From Angelakisella sp. (GTDB lineage: Bacteria > Bacillota > Clostridia > Oscillospirales > Ruminococcaceae): a stretch of 5,669 bases of DNA. The stretch is taken from positions 1 through 5,669 of the forward strand of contig JAAWGY010000178.1 of the NCBI GenBank assembly GCA_022795575.1, read 5' to 3'. The position numbers and the translations under genes were made by a program. The notes under the pieces are model-generated. The model was not told where the DNA came from and did no database searches. It saw only the letters and a program-made list of their open reading frames with translations. Position 1 is the stretch's first letter. Each line of letters opens with the position of its first letter. Below are positions 1 through 5,669 of the stretch, in pieces.

Positions 1-100
1 TGCTTGGTTGGGCGGCTGGCCCTGCTGGGGGACAGGCTCCAGCGGCCTTGCGAGGGGAGCGTAATGGCCCGCTCCCTCCTTCCGGTTGGCCTGACAAGGA

Positions 101-131
101 GCCTCCGGCGGATCTGATTCCCTGCGGGGGG
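101..131 (+). repeat. 31-bp tandem sub-repeat, unit 1 of left copy
   Basis: This unit is identical to 155-185, at a period of 54 bp. The equivalent units in the right copy (5572-5602 and 5516-5547, inverted) differ only in the middle bases between CGGCGGAT and TTCCCTGC. The constant flanks and variable centre suggest that the outer bases are the conserved part of the unit. Confidence 0.85.
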
Positions 132-154
132 GTTCCTCCCTTCGGTCGGGTGGT

Positions 155-185
155 GCCTCCGGCGGATCTGATTCCCTGCGGGGGG
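155..185 (+). repeat. 31-bp tandem sub-repeat, unit 2 of left copy
   Basis: This is an exact duplicate of 101-131. It forms the inner edge of the composite repeat: homology with the right-hand copy stops immediately after the final G run at 185. Confidence 0.85.
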
Positions 186-266
186 CTTTTCCTGGGAGGG
201 CTCATTTTTTTCGCCGTCGAGCATATTGCGCATACGGTCCCGGACGGAGCTTCCTTTTAAGTTTTT

Positions 267-312
267 GACTCGATGCTTGTCTCACTGCTGCCGAATACGG
301 ACTCGACGCTTG
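267..312 (+). repeat. Short imperfect direct repeat (2 x 13 bp)
   Basis: GACTCGATGCTTG (267-279) and GACTCGACGCTTG (300-312) differ at one base and lie 33 bp apart. With only two copies this may be a minor duplication or a paired binding site; the sequence does not distinguish these. Confidence 0.4.
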
Positions 313-327
313 CGGACGGGGCCCGCG

Positions 328-447
328 TTACGGCAGCACGGACGCGGCGGCGCTGGTGCCGCCACCGCAGTTGCACAGCAATACCGACAGGATGCACGCC
401 GTGAAGGGGATGGGAAGCAGCTTGCTTTTATTCCTTGTCATAATCAT
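328..447 (-). CDS. Possible 39-residue hydrophobic peptide (doubtful)
   Basis: An ATG at 447, with a second in-frame ATG at 441, opens a 39-codon frame ending in TAA at 328-330. The peptide has a basic start (TRNKSK), a short hydrophobic stretch (LPIPFTACILSVLLC) and a small-residue tail (CNCGGGTSAAASVLP). That could be a small membrane or exported peptide. It begins about 40 nt after the stop of the ChrB-like gene on the same strand, so co-transcription is possible. Against it, only a weak GGTGA-like ribosome binding site precedes the start, the hydrophobic stretch is short, no lipobox matches well because leucine precedes the cysteine, and I recognise no family. It could equally be a chance frame. 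Confidence 0.2.
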   Translation of the reverse strand: MIMTRNKSKLLPIPFTACILSVLLCNCGGGTSAAASVLP

Positions 448-487
448 CACCGATGAGCCCGCAGGCCGTCCGCTGCCTTTTTATCCG

Positions 488-1012
488 CTATTTCTCCGCA
501 AAAAGAGCGATAAACTGCCGGTACAGATCCCCTGCCGAAAGGTGGATATCATCCACCAGCTGTGTCAGCCCTCCGGAAAGGTCCAGCTCCTTTTCCACAT
601 CGAAGAAATCCCGGCTCTTTACCTTGCCGTACCGCCGCCGGAGGATCCTCTGCTGGTCCTCGTCGGCATCCAGGGGGCCCCCCAGCTCCTCGTAGAGCCG
701 GGCAAAGTCCAGGAAGAGCTCCCGGAAGTCGTTGGCGGCCTGGCGCTTAAACTGGGCCACCACCTTCTCCTCGTCCCGGGGGTCCAGAAAGCGGATCTCC
801 AGCACCGAAACCTCCGCCCCCAGCTCCCGGATGCGGGTGGTAAGCTTTTTGACGCTTTCCAGCACCTTGGGGCTCTCCGGCACCATGGCCATGCCGTGGT
901 AGTACTCCGCCCCCAGCTCCTTGAGCTTCCGCCAGATGTATACCCGGGCCTTGGACGGCTTTGCCGGGACGGTGTAGGTGATGCCCAGCCACACCCTGCG
1001 GGTATCCTTCAT
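488..1012 (-). CDS. Stand-alone ChrB N-terminal-domain protein
   Basis: This encodes 174 residues, probably cytoplasmic, with no signal peptide or membrane segment. The N-terminal half matches the ChrB N-domain pattern: VWLGITYTVPAKPSKARVYIWRKLKELGA (7-35) corresponds to the family's hydrophobic strand, 'P...s..R...WR.LK.lGA' helix and turn, followed by a strand (MAMVP, 41-45) and helix 46-65. The C-terminal half is charged and helical, with a basic RILRRRYGK patch at 122-130. In proteobacterial ChrB this domain precedes a second domain and the protein regulates or aids chromate resistance. Here the second domain and any chrA transporter are absent, so a chromate role is not supported and function is unknown. 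The start at 1012 is chosen over an in-frame ATG at 1147 because AGAGGGGG lies 7 nt upstream and the promoter at 1044-1072 falls between the two. Confidence 0.85.
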   Translation of the reverse strand: MKDTRRVWLGITYTVPAKPSKARVYIWRKLKELGAEYYHGMAMVPESPKVLESVKKLTTRIRELGAEVSVLEIRFLDPRDEEKVVAQFKRQAANDFRELFLDFARLYEELGGPLDADEDQQRILRRRYGKVKSRDFFDVEKELDLSGGLTQLVDDIHLSAGDLYRQFIALFAEK

Positions 1013-1043
1013 CCCATGGCCCCCTCTCCCTGTTATGGCTACT

Positions 1044-1072
1044 ATTATAACAAGGGGCGCCCGTTTTTTCAA
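1044..1072 (-). promoter_or_regulatory. Sigma-A promoter of the ChrB-like gene
   Basis: On the minus strand, TTGAAA (1072-1067), a 17-bp spacer and a perfect TATAAT (1049-1044) predict a start near 1037 and a leader of about 25 nt. This is a near-consensus vegetative promoter. It excludes the upstream in-frame ATG at 1147 as the normal start. Confidence 0.85.
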
Positions 1073-1083
1073 GACCGGCGGGG

Positions 1084-1177
1084 TGGACATCCCGGGCCAC
1101 CGCCCCGGGAAATTTTGGACAAAAGCCCTTTCCCGGTGTTTGGACATCCCCGGGCCAGCATATAGATGGGATGTCTA
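1084..1177. repeat. TGGACATCCC repeats upstream of the carboxypeptidase gene
   Basis: TGGACATCCCGGGCCA (1084-1099) recurs as TGGACATCCCCGGGCCA (1141-1157), with one extra C and a 57-bp offset. A third, inverted copy lies at 1168-1177, so GACATCCC (1143-1150) and GGGATGTC (1168-1175) form a perfect 8-bp inverted repeat with a 17-nt loop. The loop contains TATAGAT (1161-1167), a weak -10-like hexamer. The arrangement could be an operator array or a leader hairpin. I found no strong promoter for the plus-strand gene in this region. Confidence 0.55.
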
Positions 1178-1207
1178 ATCCAAAATCTCCCTGCCCCGCG
1201 GCAGTGG

Positions 1208-1226
1208 TTGGTACCGCTTTTACCAA
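1208..1226 (+). promoter_or_regulatory. Leader hairpin before the carboxypeptidase ribosome binding site
   Basis: TTGGTA (1208-1213) and TACCAA (1221-1226) form a perfect 6-bp stem with a 7-nt loop. It ends 7 nt before the AAAGGAAG ribosome binding site (1234-1241), which lies 9 nt before the ATG. It has no U tract and so is not a terminator. It may affect mRNA stability or ribosome access. Confidence 0.4.
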
Positions 1227-1250
1227 AACGGAGAAAGGAAGTATCCCGCT

Positions 1251-2492
1251 ATGAAAAAACGTTGTCAAACCGCCCTTGGCATCCTGCTGGCCCTGCTGCT
1301 GACCCTGCCTGTTCCCGCCATGGCCTCCGGCGGGGACATCCTGCCCCTGATGCCGGAGGAGGCGGTGGTGGCCGCTGTCACCGAGGCGGACATCGAGGCA
1401 GAAAAGGCACTGGCCGCGGCCATCACCCCGGGGGTGGACCTGCCGGTAAAGTCCGCCGTGCTCATGGACCAGGGGAGCGGCACCATCCTGTACGCCGAAA
1501 ACGAGGACGTCCAGCTGCCCCCGGCCTCCATCACCAAGGTGATGTCGCTGCTGCTGGTGATGGAGGCCATCGACAGCGGCAAAATCTCCCTCACCGATAA
1601 GGTGGTCTGCTCCGATACCGCCGCGGCCTACGGAGGCAGCCAGATCTGGCTGAAGCCGGGGGAGGAGATGACGGTGGACGACCTGCTGAAGGCGGCGGCC
1701 ATCTCCAGCGCCAACGACGCCACCGTCTGCCTGGCGGAGTATGTGGCGGGGAGCGAGGAGGCCTTCATCGGGCTGATGAACCAGCGGGCGGCGGAGCTGG
1801 GGATGGCCAACACCACCTTCCGGTGCGCGGCGGGGCTGGACCAGCCGGGGCACCTTTCCACCGCCAAGGACGTGGCCATCATGTCCCGGGCGCTGCTGGG
1901 GCACCCCCTGATCCTGAACTACTCCACCGTTTGGATGGACAGCCTGCGGGGCGGGGAGACACAGCTGGTAAACACCAACCGGATGATCCGCTTTTACCAG
2001 GGGGCCACCGGGCTGAAAACCGGGACCACCAGCGGGGCGGGGAGCTGTCTTGCGGCCAGCGCCAGCCGGGACGGCCTGGGGCTGATTGCGGTGGTAATGG
2101 GGGCGGACACCTCGGACCACCGGTTTGCGGCGGCGCGGAGCCTTTTGGACTGGGGGTTCGCCAACTTTATGCAGGCAAAGCTGACACCGCCGGAGGACAT
2201 CCTGCCGGTGCCGGTGACAGGCGGGGTGGAGCGCCAGGTGGAGGTGATCTGCCAGCCGCCGGAGGGCATCCTCATCGAAAAGGGGAAGCTGGAGGCCATT
2301 ACCCAGGACGTGATCCTGCCGGAATCGGTGGCGGCGCCGGTGGCGGCGGGGCAGGAGCTGGGGAGTATTGCGGTGTGCGTCGAGGGGGAACGGGTGTCGG
2401 AATACCCCATCCTGGCGGCGGAGCCGGTGGAGCGGATGAGCTTCGGCAAGGCCCTTTCCATCCTGTTTATGACGCTGATTGCCATGAGCTGA
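1251..2492 (+). CDS. D-alanyl-D-alanine carboxypeptidase (PBP5/DacF type, peptidase S11)
   Basis: This 413-residue exported enzyme of the DacF/PBP5 family removes the terminal D-alanine from peptidoglycan pentapeptides. Residues 1-25 are a signal peptide (MKKR, hydrophobic core, AMA cleavage motif before S26). All three active-site motifs are present: SITK at 93-96 (nucleophile S93), SAN at 153-155 and KTGT at 256-259. Family landmarks include GLDQPGHLSTAKD (195-207), LVNTNRM (239-245) and SCLAASASR (265-273). Residues from about 293 to 390 fit the C-terminal PBP5 beta domain (APVAAGQELGSIAV at 342-355). The final 18 residues (SFGKALSILFMTLIAMS) suit an amphipathic or hydrophobic membrane anchor. 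Length is typical. AAAGGAAG lies 9 nt before the ATG. The gene stands alone between divergent and convergent neighbours. Assignment to dacF rather than dacA or dacB needs a phylogeny. Confidence 0.95.
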   Translation: MKKRCQTALGILLALLLTLPVPAMASGGDILPLMPEEAVVAAVTEADIEAEKALAAAITPGVDLPVKSAVLMDQGSGTILYAENEDVQLPPASITKVMSLLLVMEAIDSGKISLTDKVVCSDTAAAYGGSQIWLKPGEEMTVDDLLKAAAISSANDATVCLAEYVAGSEEAFIGLMNQRAAELGMANTTFRCAAGLDQPGHLSTAKDVAIMSRALLGHPLILNYSTVWMDSLRGGETQLVNTNRMIRFYQGATGLKTGTTSGAGSCLAASASRDGLGLIAVVMGADTSDHRFAAARSLLDWGFANFMQAKLTPPEDILPVPVTGGVERQVEVICQPPEGILIEKGKLEAITQDVILPESVAAPVAAGQELGSIAVCVEGERVSEYPILAAEPVERMSFGKALSILFMTLIAMS

Positions 2493-2531
2493 CCTTGGCG
2501 CCCTGCCCCGGGCGGCCTTCGGCAAAACAGC

Positions 2532-2565
2532 AGCAGGGCCTGTGCGCTTTGGCACAAGCCCTGCT
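2532..2565. terminator. Bidirectional terminator between convergent genes
   Basis: A 14-bp stem with one C-A mismatch (AGCAGGGC at 2532-2539 pairs with GCCCTGCT at 2558-2565; inner TGTGC pairs with GCACA) closes a 6-nt loop. Plus-strand output ends in TTTGTGTT, and minus-strand output in GCTGTTTT, so it can serve both the carboxypeptidase gene (stop at 2492) and the converging pgi operon (stop at 2604). Confidence 0.85.
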
Positions 2566-2603
2566 TTGTGTTGGATTACCGGCAGGGGGTGGTTCCCTCC
2601 GCC

Positions 2604-3017
2604 TTATTTCAGGATGTACTCGCCCAGCCGCTCCGGCAGCTCGGAGGCATCGCAGGAGACGGTGAAGACCAGCTCCACATGAGCCGCCGCCGGCAGCTTC
2701 AGCAGACGGTCCACCAGCCCGGCGAAGGCCTCGTAATCCCGGCCGCCGATCTTCAGGGTGGCGTCCACAAAGATGTGGGTGATGTCGTAGTTGCCCGCCA
2801 TCAGGCCGGCAAGGAAGCCGAACAGCGCGTCGAAGCTGTCCACCTCGTACTCATCGGTATCCACAAGCCGCGCCTTGTGGGAGATATCGTAGGTCAGCTT
2901 CAGCCCCTTCTCCAGGCAGACGACGTTGCCGCTGGAGGCGGCCACCGCCTCGTTGGTCATACGGATGAGGGTTTTGGTCTTGCCGGAGCCCTTGTTGCCC
3001 ACAATCAAACGAATCAT
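2604..3017 (-). CDS. Small P-loop NTPase of unknown function
   Basis: This 137-residue cytoplasmic protein starts directly with a nucleotide-binding fold. MIRLIV is followed by the Walker A motif GNKGSGKT (7-14). A likely Walker B strand is HIFVDA (81-86), with D85 as the magnesium-binding acidic residue. The rest reads as alternating helices and strands without an extra domain, transmembrane segment or nucleic-acid-binding motif. Such short P-loop proteins are sometimes automatically labelled PilT- or AAA-like; nothing here supports twitching motility. The start is secure: AAGGAGGAG lies 6 nt before the ATG. It follows pgi by only 34 nt on the same strand with no terminator between, so the two are probably co-transcribed. 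It ends in the shared terminator. Its substrate or partner cannot be read from the sequence. Confidence 0.85.
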   Translation of the reverse strand: MIRLIVGNKGSGKTKTLIRMTNEAVAASSGNVVCLEKGLKLTYDISHKARLVDTDEYEVDSFDALFGFLAGLMAGNYDITHIFVDATLKIGGRDYEAFAGLVDRLLKLPAAAHVELVFTVSCDASELPERLGEYILK

Positions 3018-3051
3018 TCTTTTCTCCTCCTTGTCGTTGGATGGTTGCGCT

Positions 3052-4389
<1,338 letters not shown>

Positions 4390-4413
4390 ATTTTTTCCGA
4401 CTCCTTTCCACTG

Positions 4414-4430
4414 CGGGGACAGGGTCCCCG
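4414..4430 (-). promoter_or_regulatory. Hairpin in the pgi leader next to the ribosome binding site
   Basis: In the transcript, CGGGGAC pairs with GTCCCCG in a perfect 7-bp stem with a 3-nt loop. It ends 6 nt before the AAAGGAGT site at 4407-4400. The leader is only about 70 nt and no U run follows, so it is unlikely to be an attenuator. Roles in mRNA stability or translation are possible. Confidence 0.45.
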
Positions 4431-4465
4431 GCAAGCGATGCTTTGGTGCTTTTTGCCTTGCTCCT

Positions 4466-4494
4466 ATTGTACACGATTGCCGCGGCGTTTTCAA
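4466..4494 (-). promoter_or_regulatory. Sigma-A promoter of the pgi operon
   Basis: On the minus strand TTGAAA (4494-4489), a 17-bp spacer and TACAAT (4471-4466) give a near-consensus promoter. The predicted start is near 4459, leaving a leader of about 70 nt before the pgi ATG at 4389. Confidence 0.8.
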
Positions 4495-4699
4495 GGCTTA
4501 TCCATCGAAAGAAGGGGGGCGGCGTAAAAAAGCCGGCGGGGGCAAAGCAGGTCGGAAGCAGAAGTATATGTTGTTTCTGTGTTATTTTGCCGGCTCCCTC
4601 CGGAAAAATTGTTTCCCGGCCTGCTGCCATTGTTTCACCTGCCCTGTAAAATAACAATGTTGTCGTTTTCATGTGTTTCCGGTGGCAAAAGTGCTGTCA
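4495..4699. other. Divergent intergenic DNA between pgi and the unknown gene
   Basis: This stretch sits between the two divergent promoters. I found no gene: open frames crossing it have no ribosome binding site and no recognisable protein. It has a GC-rich left part (GGGGGGCGGCG, GCCGGC) and becomes AT-rich to the right. A weak imperfect stem, CCGGAAA with TTTCCCGG (4600-4618), has no T run. There is no recognisable RNA gene. Confidence 0.5.
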
Positions 4700-4735
4700 A
4701 TTTGTGACAAATATTGGATTGTAAATTTGTCCAAT
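4695..4735. promoter_or_regulatory. Overlapping palindromes, candidate operator
   Basis: Three symmetric elements overlap just upstream of and across the -35 box: TGTCA-N5-TGACA (4695-4709), the 13-bp palindrome ATTTGTGACAAAT (4700-4712), and ATTGGA-N11-TCCAAT (4713-4718 and 4730-4735), which encloses the -35 hexamer. ATTTGT also recurs at 4725-4730. Symmetry at this position is typical of a repressor or dual regulator site. It does not match a known box well enough to name a regulator. Autoregulation by the downstream protein is a possibility only. Confidence 0.5.
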
Positions 4736-4747
4736 CTACTATATAAT
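4719..4747 (+). promoter_or_regulatory. Sigma-A promoter of the 164-residue protein gene
   Basis: TTGTAA (4719-4724), a 17-bp spacer and a perfect TATAAT (4742-4747) in an AT-rich stretch predict a start near 4754 and a 68-nt leader. The leader carries a small AGGGC/GCCCT stem (4781-4785 with 4797-4801) directly before the ribosome binding site. Confidence 0.8.
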
Positions 4748-4821
4748 AGTACACTGTATCACTACAAAGAAAAGAAAATAAGGGCTGTCACCGGCGGCCC
4801 TGGAAAGGAAGTAAAGCATAT

Positions 4822-5316
4822 ATGGATGAGATTAAGGACGTCTACAGCCGGGAAGTGTACCGCCCCTTTGTGGAGTACTGCGTGGCCCATGGCTACCGGA
4901 CCATGAAGGACCTGGGGTGCTACGACTTCCGCCTGCTGAGCCGTCGGGAGGATTTCTCCCCGGCGCTCATCACCCGCATTAAGGCGGTCTACGCCGCCTA
5001 CCAAAAAAGTCAGGCGGAAAAGTCCGAGCCAGCCGCCACCCGCCGCAGGCCGCCCCAGGCCCTCTCGCTGGTGGAGGAGACCAACCTGTTGCTGCGGCTG
5101 CGGGCCTTTCTGCAGCAGAACTGCAACCGCACGGTGTCGCTGGACGAGCTGTTCCGTGAGGCGGAGGGCCAGCTCAAGCGCACCCGCATTGTAAAGCTGC
5201 TTACCGGCGTTGCCTGGTGCTGCCAGGTAAACCGCAACACCTACTACTGGGCGGGGGATCCCCAGACGCCGGAGCCGGTGTTCCAAGGGGTGGCTGTCCA
5301 GGAGGAGCTGGGCTGA
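4822..5316 (+). CDS. Unrecognised 164-residue protein, possible DNA-binding
   Basis: I do not recognise the family. The protein appears soluble and two-part. Residues 1-60 form a compact helical module (FVEYC at 16-20, YRTMKDLGCYDFRLLS at 25-40, ITRIKAVYAAY at 50-60) with the rhythm of small helix-hairpin-helix or RNA-polymerase-alpha-CTD-like modules seen in clostridial proteins. A basic, proline-rich linker (61-80, including TRRRPP) follows. Residues 81-143 suggest a second helical domain ending in a strand pair (VAWCCQVNRNTYYW), compatible with a winged helix. The acidic tail is probably disordered. AAAGGAAG lies 10 nt before the ATG, and a consensus promoter and strong terminator frame it as a single-gene unit. 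A regulatory or nucleic-acid role is inference from fold impression only; the open reading frame itself is well supported. Confidence 0.8.
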   Translation: MDEIKDVYSREVYRPFVEYCVAHGYRTMKDLGCYDFRLLSRREDFSPALITRIKAVYAAYQKSQAEKSEPAATRRRPPQALSLVEETNLLLRLRAFLQQNCNRTVSLDELFREAEGQLKRTRIVKLLTGVAWCCQVNRNTYYWAGDPQTPEPVFQGVAVQEELG

Positions 5317-5368
5317 GGGCCCCTCCAAGCGCCCCTTTGCGCCCGGGATGGGCGGACGCTCTAAAAAC

Positions 5369-5411
5369 AGGCACTTACCCTGGGCCCTTGGTGGCTTTGG
5401 GGTAAGTGCCT
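5369..5411. terminator. Strong rho-independent terminator
   Basis: AGGCACTTACCC (5369-5380) pairs perfectly over 12 bp with GGGTAAGTGCCT (5400-5411). On the plus strand it is followed by TTGTTGTTT and ends the 164-residue protein gene 53 nt after its stop. On the minus strand the stem is followed by GTTTTTAG, so it can also stop transcription entering from the right. Confidence 0.9.
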
Positions 5412-5419
5412 TTGTTGTT

Positions 5420-5510
5420 TGTGGGGTGGGGAGGCGGGGGTAGGCTGGTGGGCAAAAAAAGCCTACCGTCACAACCAACTAAAACCATAAATCAGCAAGC
5501 CCACCCCACA
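5420..5510. other. Nested inverted repeats with a G-rich run
   Basis: TGTGGGGTGGG (5420-5430) pairs perfectly over 11 bp with CCCACCCCACA (5500-5510). Inside it GGTAGGC (5439-5445) pairs with GCCTACC (5461-5467) around a loop ending in seven A residues. An alternative pairing is GGTGGGC (5447-5453) with GCCCACC (5499-5505). The plus strand from 5421 to 5452 has G runs of 4, 4, 5 and 3, close to a quadruplex pattern but with one long loop. The region lies between a terminator and the right-hand repeat. No promoter or ORF is evident, so I cannot say whether it is transcribed. Confidence 0.55.
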
Positions 5511-5515
5511 CCATT

Positions 5516-5669
5516 CCCCCCGCAGGGAATCAAAATCCGCCGGAGGCCCCACCCGACCGAAGGGAGGGCATCCCCCCGCAGGGAATTGGATCCGCCGGAG
5601 GCACCTTGTCAGGCCAACCGGAAGGAGGGAGCGGGCCATTACGCTCCCCCCGCAAGGCCGCTGGAGCCT
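5516..5669 (-). repeat. Right copy of composite repeat, inverted
   Basis: This is the reverse complement of 34-185. It has the same order: 31-32 bp units at 5516-5547 and 5572-5602, the CCCGACCGAAGGGAGG linker, then the hairpin module with GGGAGCG (5627-5633) and CGCTCCC (5642-5648). The hairpin here can extend to ten positions on the opposite strand through a G-T pair and two G-C pairs that the left copy partly lacks. Homology reaches the last base of the window, so the true right boundary is unknown. Confidence 0.9.

Larger units (their letters stand above)
34..185 (+). repeat. Left copy of composite GC-rich inverted repeat
   Basis: This 152-bp segment recurs in reverse complement at 5516-5669. 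By eye there are about ten differences, including two 1-nt indels, so identity is roughly 93%. The outer two-thirds (34-99) differs at a single base (A53 against G). It has two parts. First is a hairpin module in which GGGAGCG (55-61) pairs perfectly with CGCTCCC (70-76) around an 8-nt loop. Second is a pair of identical 31-bp units (101-131 and 155-185), each starting GCCTCCGGCGG and ending CCCTGCGGGGGG, separated by a 23-bp linker containing CCTCCCTTCGGTCGGG. It resembles the interspersed extragenic repeats of GC-rich Clostridia. No transposase is present, so classing it as a mobile element would be inference. Confidence 0.9.
186..487. other. Gene-poor interval between repeat and ChrB-like gene
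   Basis: I see no convincing protein or RNA gene here. The interval holds a 13-bp imperfect direct repeat (GACTCGATGCTTG at 267-279 and GACTCGACGCTTG at 300-312), a short minus-strand hydrophobic ORF (447-328, listed separately), and a minus-strand frame that starts at 233 and runs through the repeat off the left edge. No clear rho-independent terminator follows the ChrB-like gene. Base composition is mixed, and the interval could be decayed coding sequence. Confidence 0.5.

Noticed and set aside
101..185. CRISPR-like array from the repeated 31-bp units
   Set aside because: There are only two units per site, the spacer-like linker is itself shared between both copies, and no cas genes are present.
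1013..1147. 45-residue N-terminal extension of the ChrB-like protein
   Set aside because: The promoter at 1044-1072 lies inside the extension, and a good ribosome binding site precedes the ATG at 1012.
356..1165. Plus-strand open frame opposite the ChrB-like gene
   Set aside because: It lies antisense to a gene with a good promoter and ribosome binding site. Its translation is proline- and leucine-rich without recognisable domains.
747..2555. Very long minus-strand open frame (about 600 codons) opposite the carboxypeptidase gene
   Set aside because: Its translation is rich in R, H, P, G and Q, matches no family I know, and overlaps the well-supported carboxypeptidase and ChrB-like genes. 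It is a chance frame in GC-rich DNA.
4390..4494. 35-residue N-terminal extension of glucose-6-phosphate isomerase
   Set aside because: The extension overlaps the pgi promoter and leader hairpin. AAAGGAGT precedes the ATG at 4389, and the shorter length fits the family.
4695..4709. TnrA/GlnR-type nitrogen box at TGTCA-N5-TGACA
   Set aside because: The known consensus TGTNAN7TNACA spans 17 bp, whereas this element spans 15 bp, so the spacing is wrong.
4698..4713. CodY box at the AATTTGTGACAAATA element
   Set aside because: Only about 9 of 15 positions match AATTTTCWGAAAATT, with the whole centre mismatched.
4762..5478. Minus-strand open frame opposite the 164-residue protein gene
   Set aside because: It crosses a strong terminator, lacks a ribosome binding site and has a low-complexity composition.

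Overview
The window looks like chromosomal DNA from a GC-rich member of the Clostridia, probably Oscillospiraceae (Flavonifractor/Oscillibacter-like). This placement is an inference. It rests on GC-rich coding DNA with strong GGAGG-type ribosome binding sites, sigma-A promoters (TTGAAA or TTGTAA, 17-bp spacer, TATAAT or TACAAT), a Firmicute-type 445-residue glucose-6-phosphate isomerase, a DacF-like D,D-carboxypeptidase, and GC-rich interspersed repeats of a kind I associate with this group.

Layout, left to right. Positions 34-185 hold a GC-rich composite repeat. Positions 186-487 hold no convincing gene, only a 39-codon hydrophobic ORF and a short direct repeat. On the minus strand, 1012-488 encodes a stand-alone ChrB N-terminal-domain protein with a near-consensus promoter. 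Divergent from it, 1251-2492 (+) encodes a secreted penicillin-binding-protein-type D-Ala-D-Ala carboxypeptidase. A bidirectional terminator at 2532-2565 separates it from a convergent minus-strand operon: pgi (4389-3052), then a 137-residue P-loop NTPase of unknown role (3017-2604). A 432-bp divergent intergenic region carries the pgi promoter and an AT-rich promoter overlapped by palindromes. The latter drives a 164-residue protein I do not recognise (4822-5316), which ends in a strong terminator. Downstream lie a G-rich, hairpin-rich 100 bp and then a second copy of the composite repeat in inverted orientation (5516-5669).

The genes do not form one evident pathway. pgi is central carbon metabolism, the carboxypeptidase is cell-wall maturation, and the other three genes are poorly characterised. 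The clearest unusual structure is the pair of about 153-bp inverted repeats, roughly 93% identical by eye, bracketing about 5.33 kb. I see no transposase, integrase, CRISPR array, tRNA or rRNA, and no evidence of a novel defence system. The observations most worth following are the inverted repeats, the pgi-linked P-loop NTPase and the operator-like promoter of the unknown 164-residue protein.
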